From Firmicutes bacterium HGW-Firmicutes-7 (lineage in GTDB: Bacteria; Bacillota; Clostridia; Lachnospirales; Vallitaleaceae): DNA of 64,000 nt. The translations under genes and the position numbers were made by a program. The notes beneath the pieces were generated by a model. That model was given only the letters and a program-made list of their open reading frames with translations. It had not been told where the DNA came from and did not search any database. The DNA is taken from the NCBI GenBank assembly GCA_002841375.1, contig PGZO01000004.1:156470-220469 (forward strand), given 5' to 3'. Positions 1 through 8,004 of this stretch are shown piece by piece; position 1 is the stretch's first letter; every line of letters starts with the position of its first letter.

Positions 1-306
1 CCTATGGCAGGTAATGGGTATGAAATGAAAGCCATTGCAGCTTGCGTTTTAGGCGGAATTAGCTTAACGGGTGGTCTTGGTACTGTTGTTGGAGCAGCTA
101 TTGGTGCTGTAATAATGTCATCTATTAGTAGAGTATTAGTATTCTTACAATTTTCATCAGATTATGATAATACCATAACAGGTATCTTGCTTATCATCAT
201 TGTTGTTGCAGACGCCTTAATTCAAAGACGTGTAACTGAAAATGCTCGAAGAGAGAGATTATCAGCGAGAACGTTATCTGATAAAGGAGGGTATAACAAT
301 GCATAA
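1..306 (+). CDS. Sugar/AI-2 ABC transporter permease, C-terminal part (LsrC-like)
   Basis: Only the C-terminal 101 codons are in the window; the frame is open at base 1. Visible are the GGISLTGGLGTVVGA loop and following membrane segments typical of the RbsC/LsrC family of ABC permeases (BPD_transp_2), then a basic tail. The stop overlaps the start of a second permease of the same family. Downstream genes resemble LsrB and LsrF, so this is most likely the LsrC-type half of a heterodimeric autoinducer-2 importer. The ATPase is expected upstream, outside the window. A ribose-type permease is the alternative; the substrate assignment comes from the neighbours only. Confidence 0.85.
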   Translation, partial: PMAGNGYEMKAIAACVLGGISLTGGLGTVVGAAIGAVIMSSISRVLVFLQFSSDYDNTITGILLIIIVVADALIQRRVTENARRERLSARTLSDKGGYNNA

Positions 307-1309
307 GCTGTTATTGAAACATAAGTTATTACGCTGGGAAAGTGGTTTGATTGCAATTTTGCTTTCCGAGATTGTTATATTTGGGATTTTGAACCCAAAA
401 TTTTTGCAAACAAGGGTATTAATGGGTAGTATTAATGATTTTATCTCAATTTGTATTATATCCTTATTTGTAACTTTCGTATTGATCACAGGTGGGATGG
501 ATATTCAAGCAGGTTCTATTGTAGGATTGACATCGATTTCTCTTGGTGTATTATGGCAAGATGCAGGCTTGAATATTTGGACAGCTGTAGTTGTAGCAAT
601 TTTGATTGGTGCATTATGTGGTGCAATTAGTGGATTCTTCGTTGCATTTACTGGTGTGCAGGCCATGGTTGTCACACTAGGTGGGCAGTTCCTCTATTCC
701 GGGTTGGCCTTGGCAGTCGTTAATCTATCTTCATCTACAGCGTTTGAAGGCATAAGCGGATATCCTAAATCATTTATCATGATTGGATCAGGAACATTTC
801 TTGGCATACCGAACCAAGTGGTCATTTTTGGAGTGCTCATTATACTTGGCTATGTCTTGCTACATAAGACCAATTATGGAAGATATGTCTTTCTCTGTGG
901 GATAAATAAAAAGGCAGCAGAGTATTCTGGTATTAGAACAAAGTGGATTATTATGAGTACTTATATGCTTTCAGGTATGAGTGCATCCGTAGCAGGGATT
1001 ATCTTGACAAGTTATTTAGGTTCTGCGAGAGCTGACCTTGGAAAAGAACTTACTTTGCCAATTATAACAGCCGTTGTACTCGGTGGTACTTCTAACTTAG
1101 GTGGAAAAGGTGGCGTTATTGGAACTGCATTAGCAGCAATTGTAATTGGCATTATGCGATTCGGATTAGTTATGGCCGGGCTATCAACCCAATACTTAGA
1201 TATTCCAATTGGTGTATTGCTAGTCGTTGCAGTTGCTACGAGAACTGTAGGAAGCAATACCAAATTAATGAAAGCAATAAGTAAAAGATTTAAGTTTAAA
1301 AATGCTTAG
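299..1309 (+). CDS. Sugar/AI-2 ABC transporter permease (LsrD-like)
   Basis: 336-residue integral membrane protein of the RbsC/LsrD permease family with about ten hydrophobic segments. The conserved cytoplasmic loop near residues 255-275 has the VLGGTSNLGGKGGV pattern. The start is ATG 299 because AAAGGAGG lies 7-8 bases before it; the in-frame upstream codons at 242-298 lie inside the previous gene and lack a ribosome binding site. It overlaps the previous permease by 8 bases, indicating translational coupling and a heterodimeric channel. The following binding protein and LsrF-like enzyme point to autoinducer-2 import; a pentose importer cannot be excluded from this gene alone. Confidence 0.85.
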   Translation: MHKLLLKHKLLRWESGLIAILLSEIVIFGILNPKFLQTRVLMGSINDFISICIISLFVTFVLITGGMDIQAGSIVGLTSISLGVLWQDAGLNIWTAVVVAILIGALCGAISGFFVAFTGVQAMVVTLGGQFLYSGLALAVVNLSSSTAFEGISGYPKSFIMIGSGTFLGIPNQVVIFGVLIILGYVLLHKTNYGRYVFLCGINKKAAEYSGIRTKWIIMSTYMLSGMSASVAGIILTSYLGSARADLGKELTLPIITAVVLGGTSNLGGKGGVIGTALAAIVIGIMRFGLVMAGLSTQYLDIPIGVLLVVAVATRTVGSNTKLMKAISKRFKFKNA

Positions 1310-1392
1310 TACAGGAAGTGTAATGGATTATTATAATTTTATTTATAATAATAAAATTTGCAATATCTCAAATGGTTAAAGGAGGAAATGGT

Positions 1393-2511
1393 ATGAAGAT
1401 GAAACTTTTAGGCATAGTATTATGCTTAGCCATGGCGATGATTATGGCAACAGGGTGTGGAACACAAACTACACCAGCAACAACAGAACCAGACACTACT
1501 GAAAATGAAGGAACTGATGTAAAGGATGTTGAAGACAAGGACATTACGGTTACTTTTGTTCCAAAATTATCAGGCAATGCATTCTTTGAATCAGCAAATG
1601 TTGGTGCACAAGAATATGCAGCAAAAGTAGGGGGATATGTAGTTAACTATGATGGTAACCCAGAAGCATCCGTGGCAAATCAAGTAGCAATTATTAATAA
1701 CGCTATTTCTCAAGGTGCTAACGCAATCAGTGTATCTTCAGTAGATGCTGCAGGATTAGATGAAGCTATGAAGAAAGCTTTAGCGGCTGGACTTGCTGTA
1801 ACTACTTGGGATTCTGATGTAGGAAATGATGCTAGATCACTTATGGTATCTCAAGGAACACCAAAACAACTTGGTGAAATGTTAGTTGATATGGCTGCAG
1901 AGGGAATGGAAGATCCAAGTGCTAGCGATGTTACATATGCTTGGCATTATTCACAAGCAACAGTTGCTGATCAAAATTCATGGCAAGTTGCTGGCGAAGC
2001 TTATATTAAAGAAAAATATCCAAACTGGACGAATGTTGCACCTAAAAATTACTATAGTGAGCAAGATGCGGAGAAAGCAATTTCAGTTGGAGAATCTATT
2101 TTAACAGCTCATCCAGATATTACAGCAATTATATGTAATGACTCTACTGCTTTACCAGGTCAAGCACAAGCTGCTCAAAATCTTGGTTTAACATCTAAAG
2201 ATGTTGTTATTACGGGATTTGCTGCACCTAACTCCATGAAAGATTATTGTCGTGCAGGAATTCTTGAAAGATGGGGCTTATGGGATTGTAAAGTTCAAGG
2301 TGCAATGGGAACTTATTTAGCTTATTGGTTGGCTGCAGGTAATACTTTTAAAGTTGGAGATATGATTGAAATTCCAGATATTGGTACGGTAGAAGTTATG
2401 CCAAATACAATTTTAGATCCAAATGCGTATACAGCAGATGATTCAGGTGTTGTATTACTTCCTGAAAGAACAGTATTCGACATTAACAATATGGATAACT
2501 TTGATTTCTAA
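1393..2511 (+). CDS. lsrB: AI-2 (LsrB-like) substrate-binding lipoprotein
   Basis: 372-residue exported lipoprotein and periplasmic-binding-protein fold type 1. The signal peptide ends in a lipobox (MATGCG, Cys22). Several features recall LsrB, the autoinducer-2 receptor: VPKLSGN with Lys58, Asp residues in WDSDVG near 140, Asp193-Gln194 in ATVADQNSW, and GLWDCKVQG further on. In the Salmonella protein a Lys, two Asp and a Gln at such positions contact AI-2. Start ATG 1393 is set by AAAGGAGG at 1378-1385; an in-frame ATG at 1372 overlaps that site. It lies between two LsrCD-like permeases and an LsrF-like gene, which supports AI-2 as the ligand. Clostridial LsrB receptors are known to vary in binding-site residues, so ligand specificity is inferred. 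Confidence 0.8.
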   Translation: MKMKLLGIVLCLAMAMIMATGCGTQTTPATTEPDTTENEGTDVKDVEDKDITVTFVPKLSGNAFFESANVGAQEYAAKVGGYVVNYDGNPEASVANQVAIINNAISQGANAISVSSVDAAGLDEAMKKALAAGLAVTTWDSDVGNDARSLMVSQGTPKQLGEMLVDMAAEGMEDPSASDVTYAWHYSQATVADQNSWQVAGEAYIKEKYPNWTNVAPKNYYSEQDAEKAISVGESILTAHPDITAIICNDSTALPGQAQAAQNLGLTSKDVVITGFAAPNSMKDYCRAGILERWGLWDCKVQGAMGTYLAYWLAAGNTFKVGDMIEIPDIGTVEVMPNTILDPNAYTADDSGVVLLPERTVFDINNMDNFDF

Positions 2512-2547
2512 ACAAAATTAAGGAGGCTGTTTCAGCCGACAGTAGTA

Positions 2548-2659
2548 AATTGCTCCCCCACTGCAGCTTGTGGTGGGGAAGCAATTAAGTGAAGGACGAT
2601 GATACATTAAAATTGCACAATCTCTAAACAGACTAGCCAATAAGGATGTTTAGTTTTTA
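2548..2659 (+). promoter_or_regulatory. Hairpin-rich spacer between lsrB-like and lsrF-like genes
   Basis: Two hairpins are visible. The first pairs bases 2548-2561 with 2570-2586 (GC-rich core CCCCAC/GTGGGG) and has no U-tract. The second pairs CTAAACA at 2624-2630 with TGTTTAG at 2647-2653 and is followed directly by five T residues, like an intrinsic terminator. A third weak stem (about 2674-2695) lies close to the next ribosome binding site. Likely roles are partial termination or stabilisation of the receptor mRNA end, so that the receptor is made in excess over the downstream enzyme. It does not match a riboswitch I recognise. Confidence 0.5.
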
Positions 2660-2717
2660 TAAATCAAGTCAGAGGTGGAATTTTTCGTTCTACCGAGTTT
2701 AAAAGGAGGATAATAAA

Positions 2718-3599
2718 ATGGCAGATAAGGATGGTTTTAAAGTTGCAAAGAATTATCATATTGATAAACCTTTTGCAAAACAAGGTGGTTTTTATGTAAA
2801 AGGAATGCAAGACGTTGACTGGGGTATGAAAACGCGGTTATCTAGCATTTTCCAACCAGGTAGCGGACATACGGTTATGTTGGCATTTGACCATGGTTAT
2901 TTTATGGGATCAACTTCCGGGTTAGAAAGATTGGATGTAGTTATACCGCCAGTAATAGACTATATTGATGTATTAATGGCTACACGTGGCGGACTTCGCA
3001 CCTGTATATCGCCTAGTTCGGGTAAAGCAGTTGCGTTACGAGTCAGTTGTGGATCATCTATGTTAGATGAAGACTTAAGTCATGAAGTTATTGGCGTGAG
3101 TATAGAAGATGCAGTGAGAATGAATGCTAGCTGTATGGCTGTTCAAACCTTTATAGGTGCGGATGGTGAGAAAGATAGTTTAGATAATTTATGTAAAACA
3201 GTAGACGCTGGTTTGAAATATGGTATTCCAACGATGGGTGTTGTTGCAGTAGGAAAACAAATGGAACGGACAAGTCATTTCTTTAAGTTAGCAACACGTA
3301 TTTTGCCAGAATTAGGTGCACATATTGTTAAGACCTATTATTGTGATAAATTTGAAGAAATTACTGCTGCGTGTCCAGTGCCTATCGTTGTTGCAGGAGG
3401 CAAGAAATTGCCAGAAGATGAAGCTTTAACCATGTGTTATCGTGCAATGGCGGAAGGTGCAGCCGGTGTTGATATGGGCCGCAATATTTTCCAAAGTCTT
3501 GATCCTGTTGCTATGGTGCAAGCAGTTAATATGATTGTCCATAAAAATGCAACGGATAAAGAAGCTTATGAATTTTTCTTACATTTGAAAAATAAATAA
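2718..3599 (+). CDS. lsrF: 3-hydroxy-5-phosphonooxypentane-2,4-dione thiolase (LsrF)
   Basis: 293-residue class I aldolase-like TIM-barrel protein resembling LsrF, which transfers the acetyl group of phosphorylated AI-2 breakdown product (P-HPD) to CoA in the cytoplasm. Seen: the N-terminal DKDGFKVAKNYHID and KQGGFYVKGMQDVDWGMK segments, the LAFDHGYFMG barrel entry, the lysine segment GAHIVKTYYCDKFEEI and the phosphate-binding VVAGGKK and GAAGVDMGRNIFQ loops. Length matches the family. Start ATG 2718 follows AAAAGGAGG. It is the last gene of the transporter unit, ahead of a clear terminator. The AI-2 kinase (LsrK) and repressor (LsrR) are not in the window. Confidence 0.9.
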   Translation: MADKDGFKVAKNYHIDKPFAKQGGFYVKGMQDVDWGMKTRLSSIFQPGSGHTVMLAFDHGYFMGSTSGLERLDVVIPPVIDYIDVLMATRGGLRTCISPSSGKAVALRVSCGSSMLDEDLSHEVIGVSIEDAVRMNASCMAVQTFIGADGEKDSLDNLCKTVDAGLKYGIPTMGVVAVGKQMERTSHFFKLATRILPELGAHIVKTYYCDKFEEITAACPVPIVVAGGKKLPEDEALTMCYRAMAEGAAGVDMGRNIFQSLDPVAMVQAVNMIVHKNATDKEAYEFFLHLKNK

Positions 3600-3612
3600 T
3601 ATCCCCCCTCCC

Positions 3613-3650
3613 AAAAGGCTAATTACATGAAAATGTGGTTAGCCTTTTGT
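3613..3650 (+). terminator. Intrinsic terminator of the Lsr-type operon
   Basis: A perfect 10-base stem AAAAGGCTAA (3613-3622) / TTAGCCTTTT (3639-3648) with a 16-base loop lies 13 bases after the lsrF-like stop. The 3' arm supplies the T-rich end. Confidence 0.85.
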
Positions 3651-3663
3651 AGTTAAGGACTTT

Positions 3664-3694
3664 TTGAGAAAAAATTCCTGGCCACTTGTATAAT
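3664..3694 (+). promoter_or_regulatory. Putative promoter of the L25/Ctc gene
   Basis: TTGAGA at 3664-3669 and a perfect TATAAT at 3689-3694 are separated by 19 bases, about 65 bases before the L25 start. The spacer is long for a sigma-A promoter, so only the -10 element is convincing. Confidence 0.4.
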
Positions 3695-3758
3695 ACTTGA
3701 TAAATAAACCAAGAATAAAAATACTAAGGATTAGATTGGTTTAAAAAGGAGAATTATT

Positions 3759-4358
3759 ATGGAAGAGGTTGTTTTAGAAGCAATAGATAGAGTTAAACAA
3801 ACTGGAAAGTTCAGAGAAGTAGGTTTTGTACCTGGTGTATTATATGGAGATATTGCCAATGCAACCTCTGTAAAATTTGACGCTTCAGCTATTAGAAAAG
3901 TCATTACCCACCATGGTTCTAATGCAAAAGTATGGATTAAGTACAAGGATAGCAAAAAGTATGGATTTATTAAAGAAGTACAACTCAATCCGCTATCAAA
4001 AACTCTTACACATATAGATGTGCAGATCGTCTCAAAGGATCATGAGATAAAACTACAGATTCCTATTGTTTTTAATGGAGAGGACGAATTAAGACATAAA
4101 GAACTTCACCTACATGCTTATCGGTCAGATATTACTGTAATTGGTAAGATGGCGATTATGCCTGATATAGTAACGGTAGATGTATCAGAAATGGCGTTAG
4201 GTGATACCATTACTTTTGAAATGTTTCATTTAGACGAGCACTTAAGTGTTGAAAAAGAGGATGAAATCTATGGCGCCATCGTACATTTGAAAAAACAAGT
4301 TGTAGATGAAGGTGATGAAACTGACACAGAAGTTGAAACTGAAAAGAGTAATGATTAA
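3759..4358 (+). CDS. ctc: 50S ribosomal protein L25 / general stress protein Ctc
   Basis: 199-residue protein of the long (Ctc/TL5) form of ribosomal protein L25, which binds 5S rRNA. The N-terminal L25 domain (about residues 1-90) contains GFVPGVLYGD, FIKEVQLNPLSKTLTHIDVQ and basic residues for 5S rRNA contact. The C-terminal TL5 beta domain follows (about 95-180), then an acidic tail rich in Glu and Asp. Start ATG 3759 follows AAAAGGAGAA. Single-gene unit between terminators. In Bacillus the homologue is stress-induced; no sigma-B site is evident here. Confidence 0.93.
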   Translation: MEEVVLEAIDRVKQTGKFREVGFVPGVLYGDIANATSVKFDASAIRKVITHHGSNAKVWIKYKDSKKYGFIKEVQLNPLSKTLTHIDVQIVSKDHEIKLQIPIVFNGEDELRHKELHLHAYRSDITVIGKMAIMPDIVTVDVSEMALGDTITFEMFHLDEHLSVEKEDEIYGAIVHLKKQVVDEGDETDTEVETEKSND

Positions 4359-4426
4359 GGTGTAAGAAAGAATAACTATTGATAACTCGGATATTGTCAG
4401 AATGATCAATCAATGACGATAGTCAA

Positions 4427-4466
4427 AAAAGTGGCTTCATATTTTAAAATGCTGAAGCCACTTTTA
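4427..4466. terminator. Strong hairpin terminator between convergent genes
   Basis: A perfect 13-base stem AAAAGTGGCTTCA (4427-4439) / TGAAGCCACTTTT (4453-4465), A-rich on one side and T-rich on the other, lies between the L25 gene and the convergent threonine aldolase gene. It should work in both directions. Confidence 0.85.
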
Positions 4467-4552
4467 TAATTGTATAGTTATGTATTACAGGTCGATCTTT
4501 TTTAGATCATGCATAGACTTTTATTCTGTGCATTAGAGAAGCTATTTGATTT

Positions 4553-5572
4553 CTATAGAATAGCGTTTGTTAGTATATCAATGACACGTAAAATATCCTC
4601 TTCGTTGACATCATTATGGGTGACGAAGCGCCATATTCCATTTTCAGGACCATTGATTTTTATATGATTTTCAAGAAATAGTGCGACCAACTCATCAGGG
4701 TTGATATTTGTTGGAAGCTTGAAAAAGACCATGTTGATATGTATATCTTCAAGAAATACTTCAATGCCTTTTATTTTATCCAATGCTTCGCCAAGCTTTA
4801 AGGCTAAAGCATGATCTTCGTATAGCCTAGGGATCATTCTGTCTAAAGCTACAATACCTGGTGCAGCCAGTACGCCTACTTGTCTTAAACCACCACCCAT
4901 GATTTTTCTGTTTTTTCTTGCTCTTTCTATGAAAGTCTTCGTTCCAGCCAAAATTGAACCGACAGGCGCACATAGACCTTTTGAAAGACAAAACATAATA
5001 GAATCACAGAACTGGGTGATTTCTTTTGGTTCAACATCAAGAAAAGTAGCGGCATTGAATACTCGAGCGCCATCTAAATGTACATGTACAAGATGTTTTT
5101 CTGCCATTTCATAGATATCTTTCATATAGGAAAGGGGGAGGACTCTTCCACTGGAGTAAGCATTCTCTAAGCATATTAAAGCTGTTTTAGGAAAGTGAAT
5201 ATTTTCTTCCTTTCGAATTTTAGCATCTATTTCATTTAAAACCATATAGCCTTTTATTGTGTTGAGGGTTCTTAATTGAACGCCAGCAATAATTGCTGCT
5301 GCGCCAGTTTCATGGCATACGATATGGGAATCGTCTCCGACAATCACCTCATCACCTCTATTACAATGGGTGAGGAGCGCAAGTTGGTTGCCAAAGGTAC
5401 CACTAGGGACAAAGAGAGCGGCTTCTTTGCCAACGAGCTCAGCTGCTTTCCTTTCAAGTTCCTTAACGGTAGGATCGTCTTCGTAAATATCATCGCCTAC
5501 TTCTGCTTCATACATGCTAACACGCATTTCCCAGGTAGGCTTTGTTACCGTATCACTTCTTAAATCTAGCAT
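4553..5572 (-). CDS. ltaE: Low-specificity L-threonine aldolase
   Basis: 339-residue PLP-dependent fold type I enzyme that splits L-threonine or L-allo-threonine into glycine and acetaldehyde. Seen: N-terminal LDLRSDTVTKPT typical of the family, GDDIYEDDPTV, the HLDGAR segment with the PLP-binding Asp167, and the Schiff-base Lys198 in CLSKGLCAPVGS. Full family length. The ATG start is preceded by AAGGAGAATAC-type spacing on the minus strand. Monocistronic, convergent with the L25 gene; no regulator beside it. Confidence 0.92.
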   Translation of the reverse strand: MLDLRSDTVTKPTWEMRVSMYEAEVGDDIYEDDPTVKELERKAAELVGKEAALFVPSGTFGNQLALLTHCNRGDEVIVGDDSHIVCHETGAAAIIAGVQLRTLNTIKGYMVLNEIDAKIRKEENIHFPKTALICLENAYSSGRVLPLSYMKDIYEMAEKHLVHVHLDGARVFNAATFLDVEPKEITQFCDSIMFCLSKGLCAPVGSILAGTKTFIERARKNRKIMGGGLRQVGVLAAPGIVALDRMIPRLYEDHALALKLGEALDKIKGIEVFLEDIHINMVFFKLPTNINPDELVALFLENHIKINGPENGIWRFVTHNDVNEEDILRVIDILTNAIL

Positions 5573-5758
5573 AAGTAGTATTCTCCTTAATATTAATCTA
5601 AATTAAGTATACTTATCTAAGGGTGATTATACAAGTGAAATTCTTGGTTTTTTTGAGGGAGTTTTATTTGTAAAAATCTAAGACATTCCTCTACCACAAT
5701 ACTATAATATATGGTAGGATTATATTATTAAATATTTAGTAAGTAAGGAGAAAGAACA

Positions 5759-6946
5759 ATGAACTTAAATCCAACAAAACAAGAATTAGAAAATAGAATT
5801 TCGAAGCTTTTCAATACGCTAAGTAAATCAGAATATAATTTTGATACAGCAATCATTGTAAGTAAGGTAAACCAATATTACTTTACTGGCACGATGCAAG
5901 ATGGCATTCTTATTATTAGAAGAGATGGAAAAGTTACCTATTTTGCAAGAAAAAGTTATGAGAGAGCAAAACTAGAATGTCCACTTGATATTATCTATAA
6001 AATGTCTACATATAAAGATATGTTAGAGGTCATTCCCACATATTTAGGCAATACCTTTATCGAAACGGAAATCGTACCAATTTCAATGCTAGAAAGAATA
6101 AAAAAATATTTTAGCATGGAGAAAATAAACTCAATTGATAGAATCATATTAAGTCTTAGGGCTATAAAAAGTGAATATGAATTGGGTATTTTAACTGAAT
6201 CTGGAAAGCAACATCAGTATTTACTAGAAAATATTGTGCCAGGTATATTAAAAGAAGGGATGAGTGAGCCAGATTTTCTTACTGAACTATATAGTAGGAT
6301 GGTCAAACTAGGGCATCATGGTGTTTCAAGGTTTTCGATGTTCCAAATTGAATTAATTGTCGGACAAGTAGGATTCGGTGAAAGCTCAATTTATCCTACA
6401 AATTTTGATGGCCCTGGAGGCATGCAAGGAATGAGCCCTGCTGTACCGATTATTGGCAATCGAAAGCGGTATTTAAAAAAGGGTGATCTTGTTTTTGTTG
6501 ATGTTGGATATGGTATTAGAGGATACCATAGTGATAAAACGCAAGTTTATTCTTATGGAACAAATCCAGATGAAGAAGTCGTAAAAGTTCATAAAGCTTG
6601 CATAGATGTGTTAACAGAGATTACAAGTTTAATTAAGATTAATAAGATACCATCTGATATTTACAATAAAATTATGCGCGATCTTCCAGATCGCTTATCA
6701 CAAAACTTTATGGGATATAGAGAGAGTGTTAAGTTTTTGGGGCATGGCGTAGGTCTTCATATTGATGAGATGCCAGTTATTGCAAATGGCTTTAAATTAC
6801 CACTTGAAGAGAATATGGTCATTGCATTAGAGCCAAAGTGTGGTATGAAAGGTGTTGGAACGGTTGGTGTTGAGGAAACCTATGTCGTTAAAGCTGAGGG
6901 TGCTATTTGTTTGACTGGTGGGCCAAGGGAAATAATCGTTGTATAG
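5759..6946 (+). CDS. M24 family metallopeptidase (Xaa-Pro aminopeptidase-like)
   Basis: 395-residue cytosolic protein with the two-domain creatinase/prolidase architecture: an N-terminal domain (about 1-160) and a C-terminal pita-bread domain. The five metal ligands are recognisable: Asp in FVDVGYG and Asp in HSDKTQVY, His in GHGVGLH, Glu in ALEPKCG and Glu in GVEETYVV. It is therefore expected to be an active dinuclear metallopeptidase that removes the residue before proline, or acts on small peptides. Start follows AAGGAGAAAG. It heads a likely operon with a coiled-coil gene (74-base gap) and a DbpA-like helicase. Confidence 0.87.
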   Translation: MNLNPTKQELENRISKLFNTLSKSEYNFDTAIIVSKVNQYYFTGTMQDGILIIRRDGKVTYFARKSYERAKLECPLDIIYKMSTYKDMLEVIPTYLGNTFIETEIVPISMLERIKKYFSMEKINSIDRIILSLRAIKSEYELGILTESGKQHQYLLENIVPGILKEGMSEPDFLTELYSRMVKLGHHGVSRFSMFQIELIVGQVGFGESSIYPTNFDGPGGMQGMSPAVPIIGNRKRYLKKGDLVFVDVGYGIRGYHSDKTQVYSYGTNPDEEVVKVHKACIDVLTEITSLIKINKIPSDIYNKIMRDLPDRLSQNFMGYRESVKFLGHGVGLHIDEMPVIANGFKLPLEENMVIALEPKCGMKGVGTVGVEETYVVKAEGAICLTGGPREIIVV

Positions 6947-7020
6947 AGCAGAATATATGTAAAAAAGCATAGGTTCTATGTATAGATAGAGAATAAATCG
7001 ATTAATAGGGAGGATAAAAC

Positions 7021-7974
7021 ATGTTTAACCAAGATAAACTAAGTGAATTAAATGAAGCGATTCAAGAAACCATTAACAATATACAAGAGGGTCAGATTTA
7101 TAACAGTCAAATTAAAAGTTCAGAATTTTCCTTGTCTTCACTTCGTGCAAAACTTAAGAATCTGAAAGAGCAACTAAAAAAGGAAGAAAAGGATGTTGAA
7201 AAGCTTCAATCCATCTCCTTTGAAAATCTTTTTCATAGTTTAATGAATAACAAATCAGAGAAGCTAACGAAGGAAGAAGAAGAGGTCCTCGCTGTAAAAG
7301 CAGAAATTGATAGCCTACAATATGAGATTACTGCTACGCAAGATCGTATTCAATCGCTTCAACAAAAAGTTGCAATCGTAACAGATGCAAAGAAAAGGTA
7401 TGAAGAATTGTTTCAACAAAAGAAAGCCTATATTGAAGCTGAATTGCCGGATAAATGGAATCAAATTGAAGGCCTTACCCAGCAGACACAGGACCTGATG
7501 CTTAGCCAGAAGGAAATTAAGGAGGCGTTAACTGCTGGAGATAAAGTCATACATTGTATTCATGGTATTCAAAAATCTTTAGATTCTGCAGCTGGTTGGG
7601 GAACTTATGATATAATAGGAGGCGGCATGATCGCCACAATGATTAAAAGAGACCATATGAATCAAGCTCAAAATGAAATTCATGAACTTAAATTTAAACT
7701 TACAACATTTAACCAAGAACTTAAAGATGTTGGAGCATCTATTGATATTAATTTGGGTATCAATGATTTTCTAGGATTTGCAGATTGGTTCTTTGATGGA
7801 TTCTTTGTTGATTTAGCTGTACAATCTAAGATTAATCAAGCGAGAGAACAAATAATGAGTTTAGCAAATAAAGTTGAAAACATCATCGGAAGCATTAAAA
7901 ATGAAGCTAGATTGGTGGAGACAAAAACTACAACGATTCATAATGAAATAAATGAACTCATAAACGGAATTTAG
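7021..7974 (+). CDS. Conserved coiled-coil protein of unknown function
   Basis: 317-residue soluble protein without signal peptide or obvious membrane anchor. Residues about 40-160 are almost all charged heptad-like coiled coil (Lys/Glu/Gln rich). The central part holds a more conserved AAGWGTYDIIGGGM segment, followed by a hydrophobic patch NDFLGFADWFFDGFFVDLAVQ near 240-262 and a final helix. I have met similar GWGTxDxxGGG proteins as uncharacterised conserved proteins but know no function. Start ATG follows GGGAGGATAAA. Its stop is 30 bases before the helicase gene, so the two are probably co-transcribed. Confidence 0.75.
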   Translation: MFNQDKLSELNEAIQETINNIQEGQIYNSQIKSSEFSLSSLRAKLKNLKEQLKKEEKDVEKLQSISFENLFHSLMNNKSEKLTKEEEEVLAVKAEIDSLQYEITATQDRIQSLQQKVAIVTDAKKRYEELFQQKKAYIEAELPDKWNQIEGLTQQTQDLMLSQKEIKEALTAGDKVIHCIHGIQKSLDSAAGWGTYDIIGGGMIATMIKRDHMNQAQNEIHELKFKLTTFNQELKDVGASIDINLGINDFLGFADWFFDGFFVDLAVQSKINQAREQIMSLANKVENIIGSIKNEARLVETKTTTIHNEINELINGI

Positions 7975-8004
7975 CAATCAACAGCCAGGAAGGTAAAGGA
8001 TAAC

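Noticed and set aside
1012..1263. Open frames antisense to real genes (for example in the permease, CstA and LytS genes)
   Set aside because: They lie wholly inside well-supported genes, lack ribosome binding sites and have odd composition; they are shadows of biased codon use.
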